From CAYOSU01 sp964406735 (GTDB lineage Bacteria > Bacillota > Clostridia > Christensenellales > CAMQZB01), in NCBI GenBank assembly GCA_964406735.1, contig CAYOSU010000002.1, forward strand, positions 1-64,000: 64,000 nt of DNA, in the 5' to 3' direction. Numbering within the stretch: position 1 is the first letter of the stretch; every line of letters starts with the position of its first letter. Positions 26,507 to 34,656 of this stretch are shown here, in pieces. A model generated the notes under the pieces. That model was given only the letters and a program-made list of their open reading frames with translations, had not been told where the DNA came from and searched no databases. Both the position numbers and the translations under genes were made by a program.

Positions 26507-27490
26507 TTATTTCTCGATGAACGCTACCGCCCTTTCTACCCAGCCGTTTAACTCGTTATTGGTAGCCAAGCCAAAGCCGTGTCCGCCCTTTTCTTGCCAT
26601 TCGACTTTATGCGGAACGCCGTATTTTTCAAGCTGTTCGACAAGAGCCATAGTCTGCTTGGGAGAAACCATCGGATCGTCCTTGCTATGTACTATGAAGC
26701 ATGGAGAGTAATTCTCGTCGACGTTTTCGTCTACGCAAAGAGCATTTAGCTTCTCCTTTCCTGCAAATAAGCCAACTAAGGCAGTTTTTACCGCAAGCTT
26801 TGCGTAAAAAGGCATTCCCTCGGTAAGTTTTTTACTCGAAACGACGGGATAGCCTAAGCATGACAGTAAGGGCTTTTTGAAGCCGTATTTGCCGTAGCCT
26901 TGAGAGTTCGTTCCCCAAATGGCTGCTAAGTGACCGCCTGCAGAAAAGCCGAAAGTCATATATTTTTCGGAATCTACATTGAATTTATCGGCGTTTTTTG
27001 CTATAAACGCAAGCGCAGCCGCGATGTCGTCTGTAGGACGTGGGAAAAGTTTCATTTTCTTCGTCCTGTAATTCAAGACGAACGCCGTTATCCCAAGCTC
27101 GTTGAGCTTTGCCGCTATCGGGAATCCCTCGGCAAGAGAACAAACGGACGTATAGCCACCGCCTGCGATTATCAGGGCAAACATCTTGTTGTCGGAATTT
27201 GCCGGGAAGTGGAACAAAACGACCTCTTCTTTCTCTTTGCAACGCTTGATCTCTACATCGTCGTATACGTTATACAAAAACTCGCCGCCAGTTAGCTCCA
27301 AAAGTCTGTTAAGACCGTACGCAATGTCCTCTGCACCCCAAGGAGGAGTGTCTTTGTTCATATCGATGAGTGTTCGCTGTCCACGAGTCGTGAAATTCTC
27401 ATCTTCGTTGGTAACTAAATAGTGCTTGCATGATGAAAGCTCGGGCATGTTGTATATGTCGCAAAGCTTCGTGTCTACTGTAATTTTCAT
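26507..27490 (-). CDS. Alpha/beta hydrolase (esterase/BD-FAE-like)
   Basis: A 327-residue hydrolase. The oxyanion region is GGGYTSVCSLAEG, the nucleophile elbow FGFSAGGHLA carries the catalytic serine, an Asp lies in the HSKDDPMVS block, and the catalytic His is in GGHGFGL. The order and GGGY/GFSAGGH motifs match small carbohydrate or acyl esterases of the BD-FAE/dienelactone-hydrolase style. No signal peptide, so cytoplasmic. Probably co-transcribed with the upstream CDF gene (25-base gap). Confidence 0.8.
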   Translation of the reverse strand: MKITVDTKLCDIYNMPELSSCKHYLVTNEDENFTTRGQRTLIDMNKDTPPWGAEDIAYGLNRLLELTGGEFLYNVYDDVEIKRCKEKEEVVLFHFPANSDNKMFALIIAGGGYTSVCSLAEGFPIAAKLNELGITAFVLNYRTKKMKLFPRPTDDIAAALAFIAKNADKFNVDSEKYMTFGFSAGGHLAAIWGTNSQGYGKYGFKKPLLSCLGYPVVSSKKLTEGMPFYAKLAVKTALVGLFAGKEKLNALCVDENVDENYSPCFIVHSKDDPMVSPKQTMALVEQLEKYGVPHKVEWQEKGGHGFGLATNNELNGWVERAVAFIEK

Positions 27491-27515
27491 AATTTATCCC
27501 CTTTGATTATTATTT

Positions 27516-28679
27516 CTACATTTGTTTTTCTACTTTGACTATTGCGTAATAATTGCCGTCTAATTCACGCACTCTATGCTTAATTTCACTTTCGATATCG
27601 GCATCGCTCATTTTTGCGTCAAACGGCACTGCGACATCAAATATCATATTGGTACAAAGCTTTCCTCTGACTATTCTGAAATCGTGTATCGAGTAGCTTT
27701 GGTCAAGCTCCTTGACTATTTTTTCGACTATTTCGTGAAGTCTTGTGGTCTCCTCATCGTGAAGCTCTATCGGATCTAAGTGAATGACGAGCGATATATT
27801 CGTGTGCTCCTCGAAGTCCCTTTCTATCGAGTCGATCAGCTCGTGACTGTCAAGAACAGGTATCTCGGAGTCTACCTCTACGTGAACGGAAGCGTAATAT
27901 CTATCGTTGCCGTAGCTATGCACCGCCATATCGTGTATGCCGTATACGCCGTCAAAGGACATTATCCTGTCCTTTATCGACTCTTTCAACTCATCGGACG
28001 GTGCTTCGCCGAGAAGCTTATCGAGTGTTGAGCGAAGTATCTCTATGCCGCTTTTTGCAATGAGTATTGCGACAATGACGGATATATACGGGTCGAGATT
28101 TATCGGAACGAAAAGCGAAATTATCGCAGAAGCCAAAACGCCTAAGGTTGCGAATACGTCGTTGATACTATCGCTTGCAGTTGCATTCAAAACGTCGGAA
28201 TTTATCGGTTTTGCCAACCTCTTATTGAAAAAGTACATAAAAAGCTTTGCAAGAACTGAAATTGAAAGCACTATGACAAGAGCGATCGAGAACTCAAATT
28301 CAGTCGGCGTTATTATTCCGCCGATAGCTTCTTTGACAAGCTCAAACGAAACGAGAAGTATTAAAAAGGAAACTATCATCGATGCGACGTACTCCATTCT
28401 CGCATGTCCGAACGGGTGCTCCTTATCAGCAGGCTTGCCTGATATTATGAAGCTTACGAGCGTTACGACGTTGCTCCCTAAGTCGGTCAGGTTATTTAGT
28501 CCATCCGCCATGACGGAAAGCACGCCGAACAGTGAGCCTATCACTATCTTCGACACCGAAAGGAAAAGGTTGACTATCATACCGACGATGCTCGCAAGCA
28601 TGCCATAGCGTTCTCTGACCTTAGGGTCGCTTACGTTTTTATAGTCCTTGACGAAAAGTTTTAAGAGTAGATTCGACAT
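27516..28679 (-). CDS. Cation diffusion facilitator (CDF) transporter
   Basis: A 387-residue protein with six membrane segments. The second carries the CDF motif (SVMADGLNNLTDLGSN) and the fifth the matching DxxxD site (NATASDSINDVFAT). A C-terminal cytoplasmic domain of about 170 residues has the CDF dimerisation fold (VYGIHDMAVHSYGN). It exchanges protons for Zn(II), Fe(II) or Mn(II); the metal cannot be read with confidence. No ribosome site is visible before the ATG. Confidence 0.92.
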   Translation of the reverse strand: MSNLLLKLFVKDYKNVSDPKVRERYGMLASIVGMIVNLFLSVSKIVIGSLFGVLSVMADGLNNLTDLGSNVVTLVSFIISGKPADKEHPFGHARMEYVASMIVSFLILLVSFELVKEAIGGIITPTEFEFSIALVIVLSISVLAKLFMYFFNKRLAKPINSDVLNATASDSINDVFATLGVLASAIISLFVPINLDPYISVIVAILIAKSGIEILRSTLDKLLGEAPSDELKESIKDRIMSFDGVYGIHDMAVHSYGNDRYYASVHVEVDSEIPVLDSHELIDSIERDFEEHTNISLVIHLDPIELHDEETTRLHEIVEKIVKELDQSYSIHDFRIVRGKLCTNMIFDVAVPFDAKMSDADIESEIKHRVRELDGNYYAIVKVEKQM

Positions 28680-28728
28680 ATTGAATAATTATTCGTATAA
28701 CAAATGAATTTTGAGAATAAATAACCTT

Positions 28729-29934
28729 TTACAGGCTGTTTTTGATGAATTTCAGGTAAAAATCCCAGTCTATCGGCATTACGTCGTGCGAACCGTTTCT
28801 CAGGTGATAGCCTACACTTTCGGAATGCTCGCAAGTATCGACGGGAGGCTGTGTTTGAGATTGTTTTATCGTATCAAGTCCGTAAAGACTGTATGCCTTT
28901 AACGCAAATTGCAAGCTGTTGAAGCTACCTTGAGGATCTGCACAAAGGTCGTTCTTTCCGTTTGCAACGTATAGCTTTCTCGGTGCGATAGACGCTAATA
29001 GCATATGTTGATCGACTTTGAGCGAGTCTATATTCCCGACGTATTGAGTTATGTTTTTGGAGAACCAATGCGGGAAAGTCTTTGTTATGAGTTCTAACGT
29101 CTCCCCTGTTGAGCCACAGCAAAGGTTTGCGCCCATACAGCCCGAATCGTTAAGAATCGCAAGAGAGACCCTCTCGTCGTTTACCGCACTCCAAAGAGCA
29201 GTCTTCCCTATTCTTGAATGCCCGAACAAGGCAATTTTTTCTTTTGAAAACTCGGGGCGGCTGAGGGCGTAGGTAGTCATTATCTTATTTCCGAGCGACC
29301 AAAGCGATATTGCGGAAAGCTCCTTTGCGTCAGGAAATAACTTTCCCAATCTATCTCTATATTTTTCTTTGTCGTCCTCGGCAAAGTCCTTGTAGTGACA
29401 CGTTATCAACGCAACGCCTTCTTTTAATATCTTCTCTATATCAAACTGCTTGTTCTTTCCGCGCTTTTTCTTTATTACCTTTGGCGAAAGCTCTTCGCTT
29501 GCGAAAACCGCTTCGTCTGGCGTTATCTCGTAGTTTCCGCCGAAGTTTTGCGCTATAACGCAAGGTACGTGAGTATCGCAGTTTGGCCTATATATTAGAA
29601 GATGCGCAGTGCACTTCCCGAAATCGTTTTTGACTGCAATATCGACCTGTTCTCGTATTCCGTTGAGATAGTTGCCTTTCTCCCTTAAAACGTACGAAAC
29701 ATCGAAATTTTCAGCTGGAACTGCCGTATAAACGTTATCTTCATAGCATTTCTTTATCTCACGCTTTCTTTCCTCGAAATCTTCGACCGTTTCAACCTTT
29801 CTTCCGTCGAAAAACTCAAATAATTCAGGAAGGGTCGAATAATCACGTTCGCATTCCTGACACTTTTTCCTAAATTTTTCACTTGGCGGGATCTTTGAGT
29901 ATGAAGCTATGACCTTTTTCACGTAATCGTTCAT
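28729..29934 (-). CDS. CE15 glucuronoyl-esterase-like alpha/beta hydrolase
   Basis: A 401-residue protein. The nucleophile motif GHSRIGKTALW matches the G-x-S-R-x-G-K pattern of carbohydrate esterase family 15. Other supporting blocks are PCVIAQNFGGNY, DSGCMGANLC and the late histidine in LRNGSHDVMPIDW. There is no signal peptide, so unlike classical glucuronoyl esterases it should act on internalised sugar esters. TTGCAA/TATACT promoter and GAGGG ribosome site upstream. Confidence 0.75.
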   Translation of the reverse strand: MNDYVKKVIASYSKIPPSEKFRKKCQECERDYSTLPELFEFFDGRKVETVEDFEERKREIKKCYEDNVYTAVPAENFDVSYVLREKGNYLNGIREQVDIAVKNDFGKCTAHLLIYRPNCDTHVPCVIAQNFGGNYEITPDEAVFASEELSPKVIKKKRGKNKQFDIEKILKEGVALITCHYKDFAEDDKEKYRDRLGKLFPDAKELSAISLWSLGNKIMTTYALSRPEFSKEKIALFGHSRIGKTALWSAVNDERVSLAILNDSGCMGANLCCGSTGETLELITKTFPHWFSKNITQYVGNIDSLKVDQHMLLASIAPRKLYVANGKNDLCADPQGSFNSLQFALKAYSLYGLDTIKQSQTQPPVDTCEHSESVGYHLRNGSHDVMPIDWDFYLKFIKNSL

Positions 29935-29963
29935 AATATGCCCTCAAATTTCTTTATATAAAA

Positions 29964-29992
29964 AGTATAGCACGATTTTACACCCGTTGCAA
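29964..29992 (-). promoter_or_regulatory. Promoter of the CE15-like gene
   Basis: Minus strand TTGCAA (29992-29987), 17-base spacer, TATACT (29969-29964). Confidence 0.78.
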
Positions 29993-30027
29993 CGCTTTAT
30001 TTTTATTTATGTCGGCAAAATTAAAAA

Positions 30028-30050
30028 GGTTGAAGAATTTATCTTCAACC
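30028..30050 (-). terminator. Terminator of the cytidylate-kinase-like/MATE operon
   Basis: A perfect 9-bp stem GGTTGAAGA/TCTTCAACC with a five-base loop is followed on the minus strand by TTTTTAATTTT, nine bases after the MATE stop. Confidence 0.9.
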
Positions 30051-30058
30051 CATAGATT

Positions 30059-31396
30059 TTAGTAGTTGTATTTCTTTCTGTTCGCAAACAGGAATATCTC
30101 CGTAAGTATTGCGGAGGCAACCTCTGCAACGACTATCGATACCCAAATTCCGTCTACGGCCGGCGACCATATCAACGGAAGGATCAATATCGCAGCCATT
30201 TGGAATACAAGCGTTCTTAAAAACGATATCAACGCCGAAACAAGTCCGTTATTGAGCGCAGTGAAGAAGCCAGAACCGAATATCGATATTCCGCAGAACA
30301 AAAACTCGAGCGAAAATATCCTGAATCCGTGTATCGTCATCTCTAAGGTCTCGGGACTCTTGCTCATAAATATCTTTGCAAGCGGCTCTGCGAAAAGCTC
30401 TCCGCAAAGTAACATCGCTATTGACGAGACGAGTATTATCGACATACTCTTTTTGAGTATTCCGTGAAGCTCTTTCGTGTTGCCTGCGCCGTAATGATAA
30501 CCTACGACAGGCGCAATGCCTACGGTATAGCCAAGGTATACGGCAATGAATATCATGTTGACGTACATCATAACACCGTAAGCGGAAACGCCCGTTTGTC
30601 CTGCGTATTCCATAAGCTGGACGTTATAAAGTAGTCCTACGAGCGACATTGCCACGTTACTCATTAGCTCCGACGAGCCGTTCGTGCAAGTCTTTAACAG
30701 TGCTTTGCCGTCGAATACCGGCTTCCCAAGTCTTAGCAGGCTAGAATTGTTCGGGTTTGAGAAATATATTATCGGAATCACTCCGCCTAACACCTGACTT
30801 ATCGCAGTCGCTATCGCTGCACCTGCAACGCCCCAATTGAATACCGCAATGAACAGTGCGTCCAACACCATATTTGCAACGCCTGCAATGACTGTCGTTA
30901 TAAGTCCCATCTGAGGTTTTTCAGCGGTTACGAAGAAGCTCTGAAACTCTTGTTGCAACATATACGCAGGAAGCGCAGCAAGAATTATTCTGCCGTATAC
31001 CACACAGTGCTCGACCATATCTTCATCCGCACCGAGAAGGATCGTCAACGGCTCAATGAATATTATGCCGAGAATGCCTATTACTACGCCGGTGCCGACG
31101 GATATATAAGTCAGCATCGAAAACAACTTATTCGCACGCTCGTGGTCGCCCTCGCCCATCGTCTTTGAAATAAGCGCACTGCCGCCCGTGCCGAACATAA
31201 AGCCGACTGCACCTAAGATCATGATGAAAGGCATTATGAAGTTTATTGCCGCAAAGGGCGTATCGCCGACGAAGTTTGAGACGAATACTCCGTCTACGAC
31301 GCCGTATATCGACGTGAATATCATCATAGCTATCGACGGCAACGTGAAGCGGAACAGTTTTTTATATGTGAAGTGATCTGAAAGCTGGATCCTCAT
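30059..31396 (-). CDS. MATE family efflux transporter
   Basis: A 445-residue protein with about 12 membrane segments in two halves, related to the MepA/DinF style of MATE drug/sodium antiporters. The start is the ATG at 31396, whose A is shared with the TAA of the upstream gene, and GGGAGG lies upstream; longer in-frame starts would overlap that gene. It should export organic cations or toxic metabolites. The shared structured leader, if it is a guanidine-IV riboswitch, would make guanidinium the signal. Confidence 0.92.
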   Translation of the reverse strand: MRIQLSDHFTYKKLFRFTLPSIAMMIFTSIYGVVDGVFVSNFVGDTPFAAINFIMPFIMILGAVGFMFGTGGSALISKTMGEGDHERANKLFSMLTYISVGTGVVIGILGIIFIEPLTILLGADEDMVEHCVVYGRIILAALPAYMLQQEFQSFFVTAEKPQMGLITTVIAGVANMVLDALFIAVFNWGVAGAAIATAISQVLGGVIPIIYFSNPNNSSLLRLGKPVFDGKALLKTCTNGSSELMSNVAMSLVGLLYNVQLMEYAGQTGVSAYGVMMYVNMIFIAVYLGYTVGIAPVVGYHYGAGNTKELHGILKKSMSIILVSSIAMLLCGELFAEPLAKIFMSKSPETLEMTIHGFRIFSLEFLFCGISIFGSGFFTALNNGLVSALISFLRTLVFQMAAILILPLIWSPAVDGIWVSIVVAEVASAILTEIFLFANRKKYNY

Positions 31397-32010
31397 TAGT
31401 CTTCCTCCCAAAAGCGCAGTGCAAAGTCCTTGACTGCCTCTACGAGCTTTTTCATTTCCCAATCGGATGTATCGACTATCAGGTGATAAGTACCCCTTTC
31501 ACCCCAACCGCCGTCAGATACGAGCTCACGACTCATCGCACGGTTCTTGTCTATGCGACGGATATTCTGCTCTATCTGCTTATGCGTAAGACTCTCATTC
31601 TCGGGTGCACGCTCTATGCACCTTTTGACCTTTGAGTACATATTCGCACAGACGAATACCGTGAACGGCTTTTGTTCCGCTAAAAAGCAGTCGGCGTTCT
31701 GTCCGACTATGACGCAATCACGTCCGAGCTTTGCTATACCCTCGATAACATTCTTCTGTTCAAGCAAAATGTTTATCTTTGAAAGGTTGGGGATGTAGCT
31801 CGTGAAGCTATGTCTATAAGTAAGCGGAACATTACGCCAACCGTGGTTATCTAATGCGTTTTCGACGTAGCTTTCGTCGCACCCTTGCTTTTGAGATATC
31901 GCCGAGATTATCTCTCGATCGTAATAGTCAAAGCCGAGTGCATCCGCAAGACGCTTCCCGAGTTCTCTTCCACCGCTTCCGAATTCACGGCTGATAGTTA
32001 TTATTCTCAT
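31396..32010 (-). CDS. Cytidylate kinase-like family protein
   Basis: A 204-residue P-loop kinase of the cytidylate_kin2 type. It begins ITISREFGSGGRELGKRLAD, followed by FDYYDREII, and has a basic lid region near residues 125-160 (RRIDKNRAMSRELVSDGGW). Its true substrate is not established for the family. AGGAGG lies directly after the attenuator U tract, and the gene is coupled to the MATE gene. Confidence 0.88.
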   Translation of the reverse strand: MRIITISREFGSGGRELGKRLADALGFDYYDREIISAISQKQGCDESYVENALDNHGWRNVPLTYRHSFTSYIPNLSKINILLEQKNVIEGIAKLGRDCVIVGQNADCFLAEQKPFTVFVCANMYSKVKRCIERAPENESLTHKQIEQNIRRIDKNRAMSRELVSDGGWGERGTYHLIVDTSDWEMKKLVEAVKDFALRFWEED

Positions 32011-32023
32011 ATAAATACCTCCT

Positions 32024-32059
32024 AAAAAAATAAAGCTCGGCTATATAAATAACCGAGCT
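32024..32059 (-). terminator. Attenuator terminator in the cytidylate-kinase-like/MATE leader
   Basis: On the minus strand AGCTCGG pairs with CCGAGCT around an AU-rich loop and is followed by a U-rich stretch with seven consecutive T residues. It lies before the first gene and after the structured aptamer candidate. Confidence 0.85.
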
Positions 32060-32139
32060 CACTCGACATCTTCTCCGACAGAAAGCCTTTTGGCTTCTAC
32101 ACTACGGTGTACTGTCCTCCGATGACCAAATCAATTGTC
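32060..32139 (-). ncRNA. Structured leader RNA, possible guanidine-IV (mepA) riboswitch
   Basis: The leader between promoter and attenuator folds as follows. An outer GACAG/CTGTC helix (32116-32112 with 32081-32077) encloses TACAC-CGTA-GTGTA and AGAAGCC-AAAA-GGCTT(T)CT. Its block GGAGGACAG plus two small hairpins, the terminator and the downstream MATE gene make me think of the guanidine-IV (mepA) class, but I cannot confirm the consensus from memory. A regulated leader is well supported; the ligand is not. Confidence 0.5.
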
Positions 32140-32145
32140 ATATGA

Positions 32146-32174
32146 GTTTTAGCATAAATAAAATTATATGTCAA
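32146..32174 (-). promoter_or_regulatory. Promoter of the cytidylate-kinase-like/MATE operon
   Basis: Minus strand TTGACA (32174-32169), 17-base spacer, TAAAAC (32151-32146). The start at about 32139 gives a leader of about 130 bases. Confidence 0.7.
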
Positions 32175-32231
32175 CATTATTACGCTAAATAGCGCATCTT
32201 TTTTGGGGTATTTAAGATTTTTTATAACAGA

Positions 32232-33263
32232 CTATCTTGCCTGATAAATCTCTTTATAGTTCTTGAAAAGTGTTTTGTCCTCCGCCTTGAATGCGTAATG
32301 CGCAAACGAGAAGCACAAAGTCTTATCACAGAAAGCGTTTGCAAGCTTGAACTGCTGGATCATACGGTCTTTTTCACAGAACTGCCCTTTGCTTGAAAAT
32401 AGCTCGCAGTTTATCCACAGCGTCAAATTCGTGTCTTTCGTAGCGTCAGCGCAATACTTCGCAAATTTATACAGTTCAACTGCGTTTCGCTGCTCGTCGG
32501 GCGATTTTGCCCCGAAACCGTCCTGCGGCGCAAGAACGTCTCCTTTGCGGAAGTTGACCTCTGAACATATTCTGAAAAAGGTATCGTCGAGCTCCAAAAA
32601 AGGCGAAGTGTACTTTCCGCGATACGGAGAAAATATCATCGGTAAGCCGTTTCCGTATTGCTCTATGCCGTCGATAACTCCGTTAAGAAGTTCTATCCAC
32701 TGCTTTTCGTAGCCAAGAAAGGTCGAGAACATCTCGGGAGAGTAGTACCAGCCAACAAACGACTTGTGAGAGCTGTATTTTGAGTATATCTCCTCGAAAA
32801 GTATATTATGAACCTTTATAGCTTCTTCGACGTACTCGTCGTTATAATTCGTAGCCCACCAATCGTGAGGCGTGTAAGTTCCGACATATACGTCAAGGTC
32901 GTGTGCATCTGCAGAAGTCAGCATCAACTCTAAGGTAGACGAGTAAGTATCATCACCTTCTATTTTGTCGCTTTTATAGTACGCAACACTCTCACCGTAG
33001 TCATTGCTGTATACGGATTGGAGTATTACGGTATCAAAGCCCAAAGAGCACAGTGTGTCAAAGTATGCGTCCCAATCGTCGGCAGTAAGCGAGCAAGCGT
33101 ACCAGCTTTGTATGAAGTCTACGGACGGGAACAATGCTTCTTGCTCCTCTATTTCGGCAAGAACACGCTTATTATTGACCTGATTTATCGTTATAGTCGT
33201 TATCGCTATTGCAAGGCAAAGCGTCAAAGCGACGATCATAATTATCTTTTTCTTCTTTTTCAT
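32232..33263 (-). CDS. DUF4434 family secreted or membrane-anchored TIM-barrel protein
   Basis: A 343-residue protein with a basic start (MKKKKKIIM), one N-terminal membrane or signal segment, then a domain with SLGFDTVILQSVYS, LDVYVGTYTPHDWW, FVGWYYSPEMFS and GLPMIFSPYRGKY. These blocks match DUF4434, a glycoside-hydrolase-like TIM barrel. There is no lipobox cysteine, so it is probably tethered or released after cleavage. Catalytic function unproven; a polysaccharide-related role is likely. Confidence 0.75.
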   Translation of the reverse strand: MKKKKKIIMIVALTLCLAIAITTITINQVNNKRVLAEIEEQEALFPSVDFIQSWYACSLTADDWDAYFDTLCSLGFDTVILQSVYSNDYGESVAYYKSDKIEGDDTYSSTLELMLTSADAHDLDVYVGTYTPHDWWATNYNDEYVEEAIKVHNILFEEIYSKYSSHKSFVGWYYSPEMFSTFLGYEKQWIELLNGVIDGIEQYGNGLPMIFSPYRGKYTSPFLELDDTFFRICSEVNFRKGDVLAPQDGFGAKSPDEQRNAVELYKFAKYCADATKDTNLTLWINCELFSSKGQFCEKDRMIQQFKLANAFCDKTLCFSFAHYAFKAEDKTLFKNYKEIYQAR

Positions 33264-33316
33264 ATCATTATCCTGATTTTTATATATGACTTCGCAATAT
33301 TTATTTCAGCTTAATA

Positions 33317-33345
33317 ATTTTATCATATAATATTGCTTTTTTCAA
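33317..33345 (-). promoter_or_regulatory. Promoter of the DUF4434 gene
   Basis: Minus strand TTGAAA (33345-33340), 17-base spacer, TAAAAT (33322-33317). Confidence 0.65.
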
Positions 33346-33771
33346 TACAATAAACGCAAATCATAGACGGTTTTTGAAAATAAAGTTACTATTTAATGAT
33401 TGCCATTTCTTTCTCCTCAACGAGGAAGATATATCTATTAAATTCATAGTGTTCGTACCCTCATTTATATCCTTGAAATCAGGCACAAATTAGGCACAGT
33501 TTTTTATAAATTGGGTAAAAATTGGGTACAAAAAAATTAAAATTGCGTTAAATCACCTTAAAATTCTCTCGTTTTTGATGAAGTTCGGTGCACAAAATTT
33601 TAAATTTTGATTTTAAGAATATTTTAATTAAATTATATAAAAAAAACCGCATAAATGCAATAAAAACATACATTTTTGACGAGAAATGCGATAAAATACA
33701 CAGCTTCGCCGTGATGAGATACACCGCACAAGTGCGGTGATGAGATGCCATTGCCGACGCAACGGATAAAA
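33346..33771. other. AT-rich non-coding region beside ssrA with degenerate repeats
   Basis: About 425 bases with no credible gene. It contains two pairs of short direct repeats (AGGCACA twice at about 33480-33499, TTGGGTA twice at about 33513-33530). Near the tmRNA end is a degenerate tandem repeat with units starting at 33688, 33711 and 33737 (GTGATGAGATACA-type core), one including a perfect 8-bp hairpin CACCGCAC-AA-GTGCGGTG. This may be residue of an element once integrated next to ssrA. Confidence 0.45.
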
Positions 33772-33797
33772 AATTCCAAGCCAAATTGCTTGGAATT
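33772..33797 (-). terminator. Terminator of ssrA
   Basis: A 10-bp stem AATTCCAAGC/GCTTGGAATT with a six-base loop is followed by TTTT on the minus strand, four bases past the tmRNA CCA end. Confidence 0.9.
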
Positions 33798-33801
33798 TTT
33801 C

Positions 33802-34163
33802 TGGTGGACGTGAGGAGAGTCGAACTCCTGTCTTGCCGAGCAAAACGCAGCTTTCTACGTGCGTATCCTTTGTTTTGTGTCGTCGGAGAAACTTCCAAAG
33901 GCAAAATTAACTCCGACCTGACCGTCTTTGATGCCGACCAAAAGCGGCAAGGTCATTCCGCTTTTAGTCCGTTCCCTGCTTAGTTGATGCCGAAATAAGG
34001 TCAGCAGGATACCTTACCCGACATCGCGCGATAATTACGCAGCGACAGCTACAGTGTTTCTGTTAGCAGTTAAATTTAAACGTACGGTTTTTTACGAAAG
34101 ACGTACTCCTTTCGGCACGCTTACACCACGCTCCGACACGACAATCGAATCCGGTGCACGCCC
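33802..34163 (-). ncRNA. ssrA: Transfer-messenger RNA
   Basis: The 5' end GGGCGTGCACCGGATTCGA and the 3' end, with a T arm (GGAGTTCGACTCTCC) and encoded CCA, form the tRNA-like domain. The acceptor pairs GGGCGTG with CACGTCC. The tag frame runs from GCT at 34067 to TAA at 34035 and encodes ANRNTVAVAA, ending in the usual small hydrophobic degradation signal. Length is 362 bases. smpB lies just upstream, the normal partner arrangement for rescuing stalled ribosomes. Confidence 0.96.
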
Positions 34164-34194
34164 ATATTAAGTTGTTTTATAATTAAAGATATTG

Positions 34195-34641
34195 CTATCT
34201 GTAATTAGCAAGCTCTCTTTGAGCCTCTCTGTCGAGATCTCTTTCTTTTATTGTACGCTTTTTATCGAAGGACTGCTTACCCTTGCAAAGCGCAACCTCC
34301 ATTTTTATCAGCGAGCCCTTGAAGTAAAGCTTATCTGGAACGAGAGTGAACCCTTTTTCCTGAACCTTGCCGAACAAGCGGTTTATCTCCGCTTTATGCA
34401 TCAAAAGCTTTCTATCCCGGCGAGGGTCAAGATTTGAAAAGCTACCCTGCTTATACGGCGCAATATGCATATTTTTGAGGGTCATCTGTCCGTCGCGCAC
34501 GAAAATAAAGCTCTCTTTTAAGGATACATTGCCGCTTCTTACCGATTTGACTTCGCATCCCGAAAGCTCTATTCCCGCCTCGAACCTATCGACGACGAAA
34601 TACTCGAAATTTATGCTCTTGTTGGTTGCTATTACTTTCAT
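34195..34641 (-). CDS. smpB: SsrA-binding protein SmpB
   Basis: A 148-residue protein with the SmpB barrel motifs FVVDRFEAGIELSGCEVKSVRSG, LKESFI and ANYR-type basic tail (KERDLDREAQRELANYR). It delivers tmRNA to stalled ribosomes. Placed 15 bases after rnr and immediately before ssrA. Confidence 0.97.
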   Translation of the reverse strand: MKVIATNKSINFEYFVVDRFEAGIELSGCEVKSVRSGNVSLKESFIFVRDGQMTLKNMHIAPYKQGSFSNLDPRRDRKLLMHKAEINRLFGKVQEKGFTLVPDKLYFKGSLIKMEVALCKGKQSFDKKRTIKERDLDREAQRELANYR

Positions 34642-34656
34642 ATAAAATTCTTGATC

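Noticed and set aside
33688..33749. CRISPR array
   Set aside because: The three repeat units are only 23-26 bases apart with no spacers and are degenerate; no cas genes are present in the window.
33548..33904. A 118-codon minus-strand frame running across the ssrA 3' end
   Set aside because: It reads through the tmRNA tRNA-like domain, the ssrA terminator and the repeat region, so it is not a protein gene.
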